Shown here piece after piece: positions 1 to 10,565 of a DNA stretch of 64,000 nt. The stretch comes from Deltaproteobacteria bacterium (GTDB lineage Bacteria; Desulfobacterota; Desulfobacteria; Desulfobacterales; SURF-15), in NCBI GenBank assembly GCA_019309565.1, contig JAFDFZ010000006.1, positions 1 through 64,000 on the forward strand. Reading direction: 5' to 3'. The notes beneath the pieces are model-generated. The model did not search any database, had not been told where the DNA came from, and saw only the letters and a list, made by a program, of their open reading frames with translations. Within the stretch, counting starts at the first letter, position 1; every line of letters starts with the position of its first letter. Position numbers and translations under genes: made by a program.

Positions 1-264
1 TTTAGTTCACTTTAGCTCACTTTAAACTTTAGTTCACTATTTTTCTCTATGAACACAGCATGTTATTCGATAACGACAACAAATTGTCGATATGATGTCG
101 TTAAGCGCCTATTTACGATCTTACGGTAAAATAGGGTGCGAAACTTGAGTTAATTTTTATTTCAACTGTCCTTAAAGGAGCCATTTTTCCGGGTAAACTC
201 CTGGATAAAGCGCAGGAACTGAGGGTTCAATAGGCTTAAGAATTGAGTACGGGGGAGGCGCGGT
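1..264. repeat. Gene-free leader with repeat modules (decamer tandem, family D, family A)
   Basis: No gene is supported in this leader. It starts with decamers of the form TTTAGNTCAC at about 1-24, continued imperfectly to about 39. An inverted repeat follows (TAACGAC at 71-77 with GTCGTTA at 97-103). Next comes a family D element at 108-153 containing AGGGTGCGAAACTTGAGT, then a family A element at about 156-213 containing TTCAACTGTCCTTAAAGG. The same decamer and family A pairing recurs near 34.93-35.04 kb, and family D recurs near 45.7 and 52.7 kb. The minus-strand ORF at 172-564 overlaps the next gene and looks like a shadow. Confidence 0.6.
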
Positions 265-960
265 GTGATAATACAAAGCGATGTTCTGGTTGTATCGGCA
301 CATCCGGATGATGCGGAATTCGGGGCAGCCGGAACAGTGGCCCGATGGACGAGAGAAGGTAAAAAAGTGGTTTATGTGATATGTACCAACGGAGATAAAG
401 GAACCTCCGATCGCAGCATAAGCCCTGAACAGTTGTCTGAAATCCGAAAACAGGAACAAATGAACGCAGCCGGACTTATCGGGGTGAACGAAGTGGTTTT
501 CCTTGGTTACCCGGATCAGGAACTCGAGGACACACCTGCTTTTCGAAAGGAAATCGTTCGGCATATCCGGATATTCCGTCCGCGGCTCGTTGTCACTTCA
601 GATCCTTACAGGCGTTATATCTGGCATCGAGACCACCGAATCGTCGGTCAGGTTGTGCTGGATGCCGTATTTCCCTATGCAAGAGATCATCTGGCGTATC
701 CTGATTTGCTAGACGAGGGGCTGGAGCCGCATAAGGTTCAGGAAATGTTGTTCTGGGGCTCGGATGAACCCAATTATCGATCCGATATCACAGATACTTT
801 TGAGATAAAAATGGCCGCTTTGCGGTGTCATAAAAGCCAGATTGGCCATATGGACGACTTGCAGTTCGAAGACCGCATGAAACAACGGTACAGGGAGATG
901 GCTCAAGGGCAGGAATTTGAACTGGCTGAGGCGTTTCATCGTGTGCAGATTCCATGGTGA
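265..960 (+). CDS. PIG-L family N-acetylglucosamine-type deacetylase
   Basis: This 231-residue protein belongs to the PIG-L/LmbE deacetylase family, zinc enzymes that remove N-acetyl groups from sugars such as GlcNAc-inositol or GlcNAc-malate. The N-terminal AHPDDAEFG motif near residue 12 carries the zinc-binding His and Asp, and a downstream HRDH motif (near residue 122) supplies the third ligand. The start is a GTG preceded by GGGGGAGG. It lies 66 bp upstream of an S51-like gene with a CysRS-like tail, so the two are probably co-transcribed. Relatives include MshB and BshB of low-molecular-weight thiol synthesis, but the substrate cannot be read from the sequence. Confidence 0.88.
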   Translation: MIIQSDVLVVSAHPDDAEFGAAGTVARWTREGKKVVYVICTNGDKGTSDRSISPEQLSEIRKQEQMNAAGLIGVNEVVFLGYPDQELEDTPAFRKEIVRHIRIFRPRLVVTSDPYRRYIWHRDHRIVGQVVLDAVFPYARDHLAYPDLLDEGLEPHKVQEMLFWGSDEPNYRSDITDTFEIKMAALRCHKSQIGHMDDLQFEDRMKQRYREMAQGQEFELAEAFHRVQIPW

Positions 961-1026
961 GTTGTCCGGGACAAAGTCATAAGAACCAACTTGACTTTTT
1001 AGATCGCCGGGGGAAGGGTTTTTGAG

Positions 1027-2280
1027 ATGACATCATCCCCAAAAGGTACCATTGCGCTGATGGGCTCTGGAGAGCTTACCTCCACAATGGTGGAAGTGCA
1101 CAAGGAATTGTTGGGTCGGGTATCCGGCATACCACGGCCTGTATTCCTCGATACCCCAGCTGGGTTTCAACTGAATGTAGATCAAATATCCCAGAAGGCT
1201 CTCGAATATTTTGAACGGCACGTGCAATGCACAATGACTGTAGCCTCTTTCAAATCAGCCGAGATCACCACGCCATATGAAGCCGAGCAAGCGTACCGAA
1301 CCCTGAGGGAAGCCAATTACGTGCTGATAGGCCCCGGCAGCCCAAGCTATGCCGTACGGCAGTGGCGAAAGACCCCCATCGGTGAAATTCTAATTCGCCT
1401 GATCGAATCCGGGGGGTGCCTTGTGGCGGCCAGTGCCGCAGCGCTTACGGTGGGTCGCTTCACTCTTCCCGTCTATGAGATATACAAGGTAGGTGAAGAG
1501 TTGCACTGGATTGAAGGAATGAACATTCTCGGACATTTTGGCTTGGATCTGGTTGTGGTTCCACACTGGAACAATGCAGAGGGCGGAACGCACGATACCC
1601 GTTTCTGTTATATGGGAGGTTCCCGTTTCGAAAGACTAAAAATGCTTCTGCCAGAGGATGTGAGAATCTTGGGGCTTGATGAACACACCGCCTGCATTCT
1701 TCATTTCGATACGGATGAAGTGGAGGTTAAGGGTATCGGGCACATTTTCCTTCATTATCAGGGCAAGGAGATGGTTTTTAAGAAAGGGGATCGATTTTCC
1801 ATTGAGGTACTCAGAGGTGGAGGTTTGGATGGGAAATGGAAAGCCGTTTCCAAACAGCCGACTCCATCGGATGTGGCTGCAGGAGATAGGGACACTTCAT
1901 TCTGGGATCGCATCCATGAAATTGAGAGGCTCTTTCACGGCAGCCTTGAGAAACATCGGCCCAGGGAAGCTACCAATGCACTTCTTGAGCTTGATCGCAT
2001 CATCTGGCAGGCAAGGCAGGATCTGGAGAGCGAAGAGTTCATTTCTCAGGCAAGGGATATTTTGCGCGAGATGATTGTTTCGCTGGGAACAAGACTTGAA
2101 ACCTCTCCGAAAGACAGAGCGGATTGCGTGGGGCCCGTTGTAAATGAGTTGTTAAAGCTGCGCAATGAATTACGAAATAAGAAGCAGTGGCAGCAGGCGG
2201 ATGCCATTCGTGAAAGCCTGGCCCGGGCTGATGTGATAGTTGAAGATACTAAAGAAGGGACCATATGGCGCCTGAAGTGA
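1027..2280 (+). CDS. S51 peptidase/cyanophycinase-like protein with CysRS-like C-terminal domain
   Basis: The 417-residue protein has two parts. Residues 1 to about 270 resemble the class I glutamine-amidotransferase-like fold of peptidase S51 and cyanophycinase, with a nucleophile-elbow-like AASAAA in place of the usual GxSAG and a Ser still present. Residues from about 290 on, especially the end (ELLKLRNELRNKKQWQQAD, then EDTKEGTIWR), closely match the C-terminal DALR-like helical region of cysteinyl-tRNA synthetase. No HIGH or KMSKS catalytic motifs are present, so it should not charge tRNA. It follows the PIG-L gene in the same direction and converges on the chemoreceptor gene with a 10 bp gap. 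Function unknown. Confidence 0.75.
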   Translation: MTSSPKGTIALMGSGELTSTMVEVHKELLGRVSGIPRPVFLDTPAGFQLNVDQISQKALEYFERHVQCTMTVASFKSAEITTPYEAEQAYRTLREANYVLIGPGSPSYAVRQWRKTPIGEILIRLIESGGCLVAASAAALTVGRFTLPVYEIYKVGEELHWIEGMNILGHFGLDLVVVPHWNNAEGGTHDTRFCYMGGSRFERLKMLLPEDVRILGLDEHTACILHFDTDEVEVKGIGHIFLHYQGKEMVFKKGDRFSIEVLRGGGLDGKWKAVSKQPTPSDVAAGDRDTSFWDRIHEIERLFHGSLEKHRPREATNALLELDRIIWQARQDLESEEFISQARDILREMIVSLGTRLETSPKDRADCVGPVVNELLKLRNELRNKKQWQQADAIRESLARADVIVEDTKEGTIWRLK

Positions 2281-2290
2281 TTACAAAAAA

Positions 2291-4171
2291 CTAAAAATCT
2301 TTAAAATCGTCATCCTCCAGCGGGATGACCTGGTCAGGCTTCTGTCTTTGGGGCTGGGGGGATTTGGTATTGTCGCTGTCCTTGGCCTCTTCGAGTGTGC
2401 GTGGGGGATCATTCACAACCCATTTTTCACCTTGCTTTGTTTCTTTTTCCTTCATAGTTTTCATTTTTTTCTCGTTCTTTCCTCCGATGATCATTGCCAG
2501 TTCTTCAACAACATGCCTCATCTGCTCGGCCTGAGCGTTCATTTCTTCTGAGGCTGAAGCTGATTCCTCGGCACTGGCCGCACTTTGTAAGGTTACTTTG
2601 TCGATTTCCAGAACAGCCTGATTTATTTGGTCGATACCACGGGATTGTTCTTTTGATGCCTCCGATATCTCTGCTATCAGTTTGCTGATATTTTCAGTTT
2701 CTTTTGAAACCGTAGAGAAGGCTTCATTTGTGTTGGATAAGACCCTGGAGCTTTCTTTTACCTTGGTTACAGTATTTTCGATAAGCATTGTTGTATTTTT
2801 TGCTGCGTCTGCAGACCGTATGGCTAGATTCCTGACTTCGTCGGCCACCACGGCAAAACCCGCACCCGCCTCCCCGGCCCGCGCGGCTTCAACTGCTGCG
2901 TTCAGTGCCAGCAGGTTGGTTTGGAATGCGATTTCATCAATGGTTTTCACGATCTTTTGCGTTTCTTCGTTGGATTTTGAAACTTCCTCCATTGCCTGAA
3001 CCAGGTCGTTCATGGATTTGGTTGCTTCATTTACCACCTTCACTGTATGTTCCATAAGTGTATTGGACTGGTCTGCGTTTTGCGCGTTCTGTTTCGTCAT
3101 AGAGGCCATCTCTTCCAGTGATGCGGAGGTTTGTTGAATCGAGGCCGCCTGTTGGGCCGAACCTTCCGCCAGTTGCTGGCTGGCAGAAGAAACCTGTTCG
3201 GCCGCCGATACAACCTGGCCAGCGCCGTCAGACAGGGTTTTGATGACAGCCCGGATATTATTAACGATGGAACGGGTTGAAAAAATGGAGAACAGTATAC
3301 CAATAAAGACTGAAATTGAAATAAACCCCAGAATAATGGAAGTTGAGAACTGTTCGATGTCTCTTGACATTTTAATTGTGCTGTCTCCAAGTTCTCTGAT
3401 AAGATTGGTTAAGTTTTTCTTGCGTTTCTGCATTTCAGAGCTGTATTTGAGCTGATTGACCACTTCGGCGTGGTGCTTTCCCAGCAAATGGCTGACACCT
3501 TCCATATTTTTTTTGATTTCATCTCCTATGGGCCGTAATTCATCGCTGGTTTTTATGTTTTCATACCAATCTTCGATTGCTACCTTCTGGTCTGTAAGCG
3601 CATCCTGTAGTCTTTCCCAGCGCATATCGGTGTTTCGGTCAAGATAGACAAGACCGGAAGCAACGGCGATTTCGGTCTTGGTGAGCATATTTTCCACCAA
3701 AAACTCTGCTTGCTTTATCAGGTCGTTTTGCCGAGAAAAAACCTTCTTGATTTCCGAATCAAGCCCGGCTTTCTTTTCCTCTGAATCGGTATATTTGTAA
3801 AATGCTGTTTTGTATGCTCGGATTTCTTTTGTCGCCTGTTTCAGTTTTTGTTTGAATTCAGCACTTACAGCTGGGTGGCTCAAGATCCGATCGATTGATT
3901 TAACGGTATTGTCCAGATAACTTGATACCAATTTCTTCGCTTTTCTTTGCTGATGCCGGCTCTCTTCATAAGAGTTCAGCAGATAGTAATCAGTATTCTC
4001 TTTAGCGGATGCAAAGTGTCGCTGAATATGGTCTAGCTCCTTGAACAGATCCGCGCCGTCCAAAACTTTTTGGAGTGCGAAGTAACCGGCTCCTCCCACA
4101 ACGGCCGTCAAGCATATGATGATAAAAAAACCCAAACCGATTTTCTTGCCCAACGAAGTGTTTCGAAACAT
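2291..4171 (-). CDS. Methyl-accepting chemotaxis protein
   Basis: This is a transmembrane chemoreceptor of about 626 residues that signals to CheA/CheW. Starting at the Met of MFRNTS, it has an N-terminal transmembrane helix, a helical periplasmic sensor of about 250 residues rich in Lys, Glu and Gln (helical-bimodular-like, an inference), a second transmembrane helix, and a long cytoplasmic coiled coil with the signalling hairpin [17 protein letters not shown]. The acidic C-terminus (DDDFKDF) has no obvious CheR-binding pentapeptide. The upstream ORF extension was rejected because GGGAGAA stands correctly before 4171. No che genes lie nearby, so it is an orphan receptor. Confidence 0.93.
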   Translation of the reverse strand: MFRNTSLGKKIGLGFFIIICLTAVVGGAGYFALQKVLDGADLFKELDHIQRHFASAKENTDYYLLNSYEESRHQQRKAKKLVSSYLDNTVKSIDRILSHPAVSAEFKQKLKQATKEIRAYKTAFYKYTDSEEKKAGLDSEIKKVFSRQNDLIKQAEFLVENMLTKTEIAVASGLVYLDRNTDMRWERLQDALTDQKVAIEDWYENIKTSDELRPIGDEIKKNMEGVSHLLGKHHAEVVNQLKYSSEMQKRKKNLTNLIRELGDSTIKMSRDIEQFSTSIILGFISISVFIGILFSIFSTRSIVNNIRAVIKTLSDGAGQVVSAAEQVSSASQQLAEGSAQQAASIQQTSASLEEMASMTKQNAQNADQSNTLMEHTVKVVNEATKSMNDLVQAMEEVSKSNEETQKIVKTIDEIAFQTNLLALNAAVEAARAGEAGAGFAVVADEVRNLAIRSADAAKNTTMLIENTVTKVKESSRVLSNTNEAFSTVSKETENISKLIAEISEASKEQSRGIDQINQAVLEIDKVTLQSAASAEESASASEEMNAQAEQMRHVVEELAMIIGGKNEKKMKTMKEKETKQGEKWVVNDPPRTLEEAKDSDNTKSPQPQRQKPDQVIPLEDDDFKDF

Positions 4172-4322
4172 GATGCGCTTCTCCCTGATTGTATCTATAC
4201 GTAACATGTGTGATATTTTGATGTAAGATCGGCACAAAAAGGTATGGACTTTAGGCGGGGTTCTTGGTTAAAAAGCTTTATTGACAGGTATAAATTTGAT
4301 AGATACAGATCGGTGAACTTTC

Positions 4323-5072
4323 TTAGAAGGCAATCTGGCCCGCCTTCTTTCGAACCTCTTGCTGGCGGCTTTTTTCTTTTTCTTCGGTCGATATTAATTC
4401 TTCTATATTTTCAACATAATATATCATAATATGGAATTCAGGAGCTCCGAAACGGTCTTTTGTCATGTTCACCACTAGGTAGTCTTTATTGTCTTTCCAG
4501 TACAGAGTGGTATCTTCAGTATCAGCCTGATCGATTCTCATTGATTTTCCATATTTCTTTTTAAACTTATCAACAATAATCGCTCCTTCCTTTTTTGACT
4601 TGATCCGGAAAAACAAAGGCTTTTTCGAAAAATTAGAAAAAATCAATTCCACATAGAAAAACGGCGTGTTTTTACGTTGAGCATAACGGAAGGTCAATTT
4701 AATAATATTGTGTTCGACTCTTGCTCCGGTTTCATCGTTGAGCCGCATATGGAGGCGAAAAAGATCCGGAAAATTGCGCTCGAAAAAGCTGCGGTATTTA
4801 ATGGTAAGATCGATAAGACCATTGGTTTCAAGCACGCTTGGTCCCAGTTGTTTTTCCAGCACCTCACGAATCTTACCGGAGAAGATGCTGGTTGGGCCGA
4901 TATCGAAAAACGTAAACCCCCCAGATGGGCGGGATTCAGAAGTTTGCTTAACGGGTTGATCGGTGCCATCACTGTCATTGTTTCCAAATAGAAAAAAGCC
5001 GATGGCCGTAACGACGACAAGCAGAATCGCGCCTATAAAAAAGTAAAATTTCCTTGATTGAAAAAACCTCAT
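4323..5072 (-). CDS. Membrane-anchored protein of unknown function
   Basis: This 249-residue protein is not recognised. The chosen start (MRFFQSRK) follows GAAGGG at a suitable distance and gives a basic N-terminus plus one hydrophobic helix at about residues 10-28, so it is probably anchored with its body outside the cytoplasm. A short polar linker (NNDSDGTD) follows, then an alpha/beta domain of about 200 residues with many aromatic and basic residues and no cysteine pattern. The C-terminus is highly charged (EEKEKSRQQEVRKK). It is transcribed divergently from ileS. No repeats or catalytic motifs were seen. Confidence 0.7.
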   Translation of the reverse strand: MRFFQSRKFYFFIGAILLVVVTAIGFFLFGNNDSDGTDQPVKQTSESRPSGGFTFFDIGPTSIFSGKIREVLEKQLGPSVLETNGLIDLTIKYRSFFERNFPDLFRLHMRLNDETGARVEHNIIKLTFRYAQRKNTPFFYVELIFSNFSKKPLFFRIKSKKEGAIIVDKFKKKYGKSMRIDQADTEDTTLYWKDNKDYLVVNMTKDRFGAPEFHIMIYYVENIEELISTEEKEKSRQQEVRKKAGQIAF

Positions 5073-5191
5073 AGAAAAACCCTTCAAAGGGTCTGATTGT
5101 GTGCTTGGAGTTAGTGAATATTCATCTTTCAAATTGTTTTGTAACAAAATAAGAAATTCTGAGCACCGGCGCAACCTAAAAATGTATTTCC

Positions 5192-5220
5192 TTGACAGTA
5201 TTATGTATTGAGACTAATTT
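5192..5220 (+). promoter_or_regulatory. Sigma-70-like promoter for ileS
   Basis: TTGACA at 5192-5197 and TAATTT at 5215-5220 are separated by 17 bp, a near-consensus housekeeping promoter about 80 bp upstream of the ileS start. No T-box or other leader structure was recognised in the short leader. Confidence 0.6.
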
Positions 5221-5302
5221 ATAAACTTTAAATGGAATTCCCTGGTTATGTACCTGCAGGAGCTGATGGCTCTTAGAAAATGTATCACCTCTGGAGGATA
5301 GA

Positions 5303-8116
5303 ATGGATTATAAAAAGACCCTGAACCTGCCGGTAACAGATTTTCCGATGAAGGCGAATCTGGCAAAAAAAGAGCCGGAACAACTTAAAAGATGGGAAGA
5401 AATGGACTTGTGGAATGAGATGCGGAAAACATCAAAGGGACGGCAACTTTATATATTACATGACGGGCCTCCCTATGCAAACGGCCATATCCACATAGGA
5501 ACGGCGCTAAACAAGATCCTGAAGGACATCATCGTCCGATCACGTCAAATGTCCGGTTTCGACGCGGTTTATGTACCGGGTTGGGATTGTCACGGGCTTC
5601 CCATCGAGCATAACGTGGATAAGGAAATCGGGCAAAAAAAAATGTCCATGTCTCAGCTTGAAATCCGGCGACTGTGCCGTGCCTATGCTGAAAAGTACAT
5701 CGATATACAGCGCGAGGAGTTCAAGCGCCTGGGTGTGATGGGAGATTGGCAGAATCCGTATCTTACGATGAATCATGAGTATGAGGCGATCATCGCTAAA
5801 GAGTGCGGAAAATTTGCACTGGATGGAAGCCTGTTTCGGAGCAAAAAACCCATTTACTGGTGTTGTACCTGCCATACAGCTCTTGCCGAGGCGGAGATTG
5901 AATATCATGACGAATCCACCCCTTCGATTTATGTGAAGTTTGCCTTAAAAGACGACCTTTCCGGGGAAAACCCCCAACTTGAAGGAAAAAGGGTTTTTGT
6001 TGTCATCTGGACCACCACCCCGTGGACCATACCGGCGAATCTTGCAATTGCACTTCACCCGGAGATTCTATATGTTGCGGTGGATACGGGTCAGGGGGAA
6101 GTGTTTATCCTGGCGAAAGATCTGGTTGAGCACTGTATGGACACTTTCGGGCTTGCTGATTATAAGATTATCCTCGAGATGAACGCAAGGTCCCTGGAAC
6201 ACAAGCGGTGCTCTCATCCGCTTTATGACCGGGAATCCATAATCATACTGGGACCGCATGTGACCCTGGATGCGGGAACAGGTTGTGTCCACACAGCCCC
6301 CGGCCATGGTAGAGAGGATTATGAGGTTGCATTGCAATATGGATTGGATGTTTATTCTCCTGTGGACGACCGGGGGTGCTTCACCGGGGAGGTTGGGTTT
6401 TTTAAGGGGCAATTTGTTTTCGATGCCAATGACAGCATTAACTCAAAGCTTAATGAAGTCGGGGCATTGCTTGCTTCAGGAAAAATGGAGCACTCGTACC
6501 CTCATTGCTGGCGGTGCAAAGAGCCTGTCATATTCCGCGCCACCCCACAGTGGTTTATCTCCATGGACAAGACCTCTTTAAGAAAGAAAGCACTTGAGGA
6601 GATCGACAGGGTTCAGTGGGTTCCACACTGGGGGCGGGATCGTATCTATGGAATGATTGAAAACCGACCGGACTGGTGTGTTTCAAGACAACGCGCCTGG
6701 GGAGTTCCCATCATCGCCTTTTACTGTGAGCGTTGCAACGCTTTGTTATTTAATCAGGAAACGATCGACCATGTTTTTGAGCTGTTTAAAGCCCACAGTG
6801 CCGATATATGGTATGAAAAGGAAGCTTCCGAACTGCTTCCATCTGGAATAAAGTGCGCGGAATGTGAGGGGACGTCATTCAAAAAGGAGACGGATATTCT
6901 CGATGTGTGGTTTGATTCCGGCGTCAGCCATGCCGCGGTGCTGGAAGCTCGCTCCGACTTGAAATGGCCGGCAGATCTTTACCTGGAGGGCAGCGATCAA
7001 CACAGGGGGTGGTTTCATAGTTCATTGCTTACCGCAGTGGCAACTCGAAACCGGGCACCTTACCTTTCGGTATTGACGCATGGATTTGTGGTGGACGAAG
7101 AGGGCAAAAAAATGTCCAAGTCTCTGGGCAACATTATCGCCCCAAAGGAGGTCATTGACAAGTATGGAGCCGAAATTTTAAGACTTTGGGTGGCGGCATC
7201 CGATTATCGGGACGATATTCGGATATCTGAAAATATCCTGAAACAACTGAGCGATGCATACCGTCGTATCCGTAATACATGCCGGTTTATGCTGGGCAAT
7301 CTATTCGATTTTGATCCCGAAACACATACTGTGCCGTATGAGGCGATGCCTGAGCTGGATCGATATGTTTTGCATACCTTACAGGAGCTTATCCAAAAAA
7401 CCTTAAAAGCATATGAAACATATGAACTGCATATCATCTATCATGCGCTGCAAGGTTACTGCACCATTGAGCTGTCAGCGTTTTATCTGGATATACTTAA
7501 AGATCGCCTCTACACTTCATCCAGTGATTCTGAAGGAAGAAGAAGTGCACAGACGGTGCTTCACATCCTGCTTGATGCGATCGTAAAGCTTATGGCGCCG
7601 CTGCTGCCGTTTACAGCAGAAGAAATCTGGCAGCATATGCCTCGACAAACCAACAAAGAACGAAGCGTTCATTTGGCGATGCTGCCGAAGACCAATGAAA
7701 ACTGGAAGGATGATAATCTGGCGAAACGATGGGAGACGATATTGCAGATAAGAGGCGAGGTAACCAAAGCGCTTGAAATGGCAAGGAGTCAAAGAAAAAT
7801 CGGCCACTCATTGGATGCGGCCGTGACCCTATCTGCACGAGATTCCCTGTATGAACAATTGCGGGCATATGAAAAGGATCTTCGGTTTATCCTGATCGTA
7901 TCGAGTGCCGTACTGTTGAAAAACCAGAAGCTTGAAGGTGCTTTTGAAAGCAGTACACTTGACGGCTTGTCCGTACTTGTAGAAAAAGCTGAAGGGAGAA
8001 AATGTGAGCGGTGCTGGGTCTATGACCTATCGGTAGGTAGCAACACAGAGAAGCCGACCATCTGCAAGCGGTGTGCGGCAGCGATTGAACAGATGAAGGC
8101 GCAGAGGACAAAGTGA
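5303..8116 (+). CDS. ileS: Isoleucyl-tRNA synthetase
   Basis: IleRS charges tRNA-Ile and edits misactivated valine. The 937-residue protein has the class I signatures in order: a HIGH-type motif in GHIHIG near residue 55, the editing (CP1) domain with [11 protein letters not shown], a KMSKS-type KKMSKSLGN near residue 600, the anticodon-binding domain, and a C-terminal zinc-binding CERCW...CKRC. This is the bacterial-type length and architecture. GGAGG stands upstream of the ATG. Its stop overlaps the lspA start by 4 bp (GTGA), so the two are translationally coupled. The ileS-lspA pairing is widespread in Proteobacteria. Confidence 0.98.
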   Translation: MDYKKTLNLPVTDFPMKANLAKKEPEQLKRWEEMDLWNEMRKTSKGRQLYILHDGPPYANGHIHIGTALNKILKDIIVRSRQMSGFDAVYVPGWDCHGLPIEHNVDKEIGQKKMSMSQLEIRRLCRAYAEKYIDIQREEFKRLGVMGDWQNPYLTMNHEYEAIIAKECGKFALDGSLFRSKKPIYWCCTCHTALAEAEIEYHDESTPSIYVKFALKDDLSGENPQLEGKRVFVVIWTTTPWTIPANLAIALHPEILYVAVDTGQGEVFILAKDLVEHCMDTFGLADYKIILEMNARSLEHKRCSHPLYDRESIIILGPHVTLDAGTGCVHTAPGHGREDYEVALQYGLDVYSPVDDRGCFTGEVGFFKGQFVFDANDSINSKLNEVGALLASGKMEHSYPHCWRCKEPVIFRATPQWFISMDKTSLRKKALEEIDRVQWVPHWGRDRIYGMIENRPDWCVSRQRAWGVPIIAFYCERCNALLFNQETIDHVFELFKAHSADIWYEKEASELLPSGIKCAECEGTSFKKETDILDVWFDSGVSHAAVLEARSDLKWPADLYLEGSDQHRGWFHSSLLTAVATRNRAPYLSVLTHGFVVDEEGKKMSKSLGNIIAPKEVIDKYGAEILRLWVAASDYRDDIRISENILKQLSDAYRRIRNTCRFMLGNLFDFDPETHTVPYEAMPELDRYVLHTLQELIQKTLKAYETYELHIIYHALQGYCTIELSAFYLDILKDRLYTSSSDSEGRRSAQTVLHILLDAIVKLMAPLLPFTAEEIWQHMPRQTNKERSVHLAMLPKTNENWKDDNLAKRWETILQIRGEVTKALEMARSQRKIGHSLDAAVTLSARDSLYEQLRAYEKDLRFILIVSSAVLLKNQKLEGAFESSTLDGLSVLVEKAEGRKCERCWVYDLSVGSNTEKPTICKRCAAAIEQMKAQRTK

Positions 8117-8625
8117 CCCATCGTTTCATGTCTCAACCATCGAGTGTCAAAAAGTACAGACTGCTGGTCTTGATTGCAGGGGTTGTGGTAGTGTTTGACC
8201 AGATTAGCAAATTCATTATTGTGAAGAGCGTTCCGCTGTTTCATTCCATAACCGTGATACCTGGTTTCTTCAATATTACGCATATCCGCAACCCGGGGGG
8301 AGCCTTTGGTTTTTTGGCAGGCAGCCATTCGAGTTTACAACACCTGATTTTTTTGTTTGTCTCATCGGCGGCAATCGGCTTGATTTTTTATTTCTTTAAA
8401 AAAACACCGTATTCTTATCGATTTTTGTCCTCAGCACTGGCGCTTGTGTTTGGAGGAGCCATCGGAAATATGATCGATAGAATCCGAATGGGCAGTGTTG
8501 TTGATTTTCTCGACTTTTACGTTGGAAATCTTCACTGGCCGGCTTTTAACATTGCAGATAGCGCTGTATCCATAGGAATGATTATCTTCCTGTTTTATCT
8601 TGTCTTTAAAAAATTGCCCGAGTAA
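8113..8625 (+). CDS. lspA: Lipoprotein signal peptidase (signal peptidase II)
   Basis: LspA is an inner-membrane aspartyl protease that cleaves prolipoprotein signal peptides after lipidation. The 170-residue protein has four hydrophobic segments and both catalytic Asp regions: [18 protein letters not shown] and [11 protein letters not shown]. The GTG start overlaps the ileS stop; an ATG five codons downstream is an alternative. The window also encodes at least one probable lipoprotein substrate (the MORN-repeat protein near 52 kb). Confidence 0.97.
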   Translation: MTHRFMSQPSSVKKYRLLVLIAGVVVVFDQISKFIIVKSVPLFHSITVIPGFFNITHIRNPGGAFGFLAGSHSSLQHLIFLFVSSAAIGLIFYFFKKTPYSYRFLSSALALVFGGAIGNMIDRIRMGSVVDFLDFYVGNLHWPAFNIADSAVSIGMIIFLFYLVFKKLPE

Positions 8626-8637
8626 TTTCAATAGAAA

Positions 8638-10113
8638 ATGCCGGAGATTTCTCATAAAGAGTTAAACGATTACTTGAAGAAAATGGACGTAAGGACTTCT
8701 TATTCCGTTTGCCTTTTGCACGGGGAGGAAATGCTTTACAAGGCCGCCCTCAACGAGCTTCTAAAAAGCTTATTGCCTGATTCGAATCGATACCTCAATT
8801 GCGATACCATCGATGGCAGTGATGAAAATATATATGATGTGATCGAACGAATGAACACCTATTCCCTTCTATCGGGTCCCAAGGTGATCACGTTGTTGGA
8901 TTCCAAGGTTTTTTACTCAAAGAACGAAACCTCAAAACTTATAGAGAAGGCAAGGGAAGCGTATGATAAGAACGATTTGAAAAAGGCGGCAAGGTTTTTC
9001 GCCAGTCTGCTTTCCGTGTTGAGGCTCACTTATGAAGAATTTAAAAAGCCAAATGTAAAAAGAAACCTGAAAATTGAAGGTCCGGCAGATGCACAGTGGA
9101 TGGACTCTCTCAATGTCTATTGTATAGAGCAGGGCGTGTCCATCCCAAAGATTGAAAATGTTCAGGATGCTTTGGGTGTAGCGGTAGAAAAGGGGTTTCC
9201 GAAGGGAAACCATCTGATTATCACTACTGATCTGATAAACAGGCGAATGCCTCTGTTTAAAACCATTATGAGCAAAGGGCTTGTTATCGATTGCTCGGTG
9301 CCAAAGGGGGAACGTCGAGAAGATAAATTGGCTCAAGAAGCTGTGCTTTTGGAGCAGGCAAAGAAGATCCTTGCACAAAACAATAAGACAATGAATCGAG
9401 ATGCATTTGAAGCAGCAAAGGAGATGACCGGTTTTGATCTTCGTGCCTTTACTCAAAATTTGGAAAAACTTGTTGATTATGCCGGTAGCAGAAAAACGAT
9501 TACCCTTGAAGACATTGAAGCCGTTCTATCCCGTACGAAAAAAGATCCCATCTATGAACTGACCAATGCCATTGCGGAAAGGGATCTGAACCGCTCGTTG
9601 CATTTATTGGACTCTCTGCTTTCGGACGATATTCACCCACTTCAAATCCTTGCCGCGGTTACAAACCAAATTAGAAAATTGATCATGGCAAAAGGCTTTC
9701 TGGAAAGTGAACATGGCAGTGTCTGGCATCCGGGATTGACCTACCCTCGATTCAAGACTGCCGTGATGCCTGCTCTGCGCATGTATGACAAGGGTGTCGT
9801 TGAGCAAATCAAAGCGTGGAGCGATGCGCTTTCACCAACAGAAGCTCTTGAAAGTGAAAAAAATGGAAAGCGGCAAAAGAAAGCGAACACTGATCTTTGC
9901 ATTGTAAAGAGTGGCCAGAATCCCTATCCCGTGTTTTTGCTGTTGAAAAGAGCCTATCATTACTCTAAGGAGGAGCTTTTTACAGCGCTGGAAAAGCTTT
10001 CTGTTGCCGACATTCAGCTCAAGTCAACCGGGCAAAATCCAAGGTTTATACTGGAGCGCAGCGTTTTTGATCTTTGTTCAGAAGGCTGGCGGCCCAGCGG
10101 TCAGCTTAAGTAA
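8638..10113 (+). CDS. holA: DNA polymerase III delta subunit, long form
   Basis: HolA is the clamp-loader delta subunit that opens the beta sliding clamp. The N-terminal third (LLHGEEMLYKAALNELL) and the C-terminal two-thirds (FDLRAFTQNLEKLVDYAG, DPIYELTNAIAERDLNRSL, LAAVTNQIRKLI) fit the family. At 491 residues it is about 150 longer than the usual roughly 340. The extra sequence lies mainly between about residues 95 and 165 (a Lys-rich helical stretch, AREAYDKNDLKKAARFF) and between about residues 380 and 440. It starts 12 bp after lspA with only a weak ribosome site, so it probably belongs to the ileS-lspA transcript. Confidence 0.85.
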   Translation: MPEISHKELNDYLKKMDVRTSYSVCLLHGEEMLYKAALNELLKSLLPDSNRYLNCDTIDGSDENIYDVIERMNTYSLLSGPKVITLLDSKVFYSKNETSKLIEKAREAYDKNDLKKAARFFASLLSVLRLTYEEFKKPNVKRNLKIEGPADAQWMDSLNVYCIEQGVSIPKIENVQDALGVAVEKGFPKGNHLIITTDLINRRMPLFKTIMSKGLVIDCSVPKGERREDKLAQEAVLLEQAKKILAQNNKTMNRDAFEAAKEMTGFDLRAFTQNLEKLVDYAGSRKTITLEDIEAVLSRTKKDPIYELTNAIAERDLNRSLHLLDSLLSDDIHPLQILAAVTNQIRKLIMAKGFLESEHGSVWHPGLTYPRFKTAVMPALRMYDKGVVEQIKAWSDALSPTEALESEKNGKRQKKANTDLCIVKSGQNPYPVFLLLKRAYHYSKEELFTALEKLSVADIQLKSTGQNPRFILERSVFDLCSEGWRPSGQLK

Positions 10114-10230
10114 TACTCTGATTTAGCCAAAACTCAATCAGGCGCTATCGGTTGTGCCGGCGATTGTCGGTGCTGCAATTAGTAGCATGGGTCGAATGAC
10201 TGCATTTTGAACAGTAAGGAGTCAAGCACC

Positions 10231-10458
10231 ATGGGATTTATTCGATTCCAGGAAGAACGCCTTGCAATGCGTTATTTGGTGTGGCAATATCAAAAATTGA
10301 ACCTGCCTGTACCGCCTCCTTCAGAGCTTCAAAAGCAGGCTGCGAAAATAGTTAACGATGCCCACAGGATCGCAAAGAAAAGGGGCAAGAACATATTTTC
10401 CATTATGAAGGAACTGGTAGAAGAGTTGAAGGCTGAAAAGAAGAAAAACGGCGCCTGA
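10231..10458 (+). CDS. Small charged protein of unknown function
   Basis: This 75-residue protein starts at an ATG with AAGGAG about 9 bp upstream; the TTG start in the ORF track lacks such a site. It begins MGFIRFQEERLAMRYLVWQY and ends in a very basic helix (EELKAEKKKNG). It is probably cytoplasmic and all-helical, with no cysteines and no membrane segment. It lies about 115 bp after holA on the same strand and tail-to-tail with alr. The clean ribosome site argues that it is a real gene. Confidence 0.65.
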   Translation: MGFIRFQEERLAMRYLVWQYQKLNLPVPPPSELQKQAAKIVNDAHRIAKKRGKNIFSIMKELVEELKAEKKKNGA

Positions 10459-10565
10459 TTTGAAGAACCGAAATATTTTATCCCTTTGAAAAATAGGGTT
10501 GCGGGAAATCTTTTCAAACAGCTAGTACACAAAGCCTTGTTGTTGCCTCTTAATATGAACAAGAA

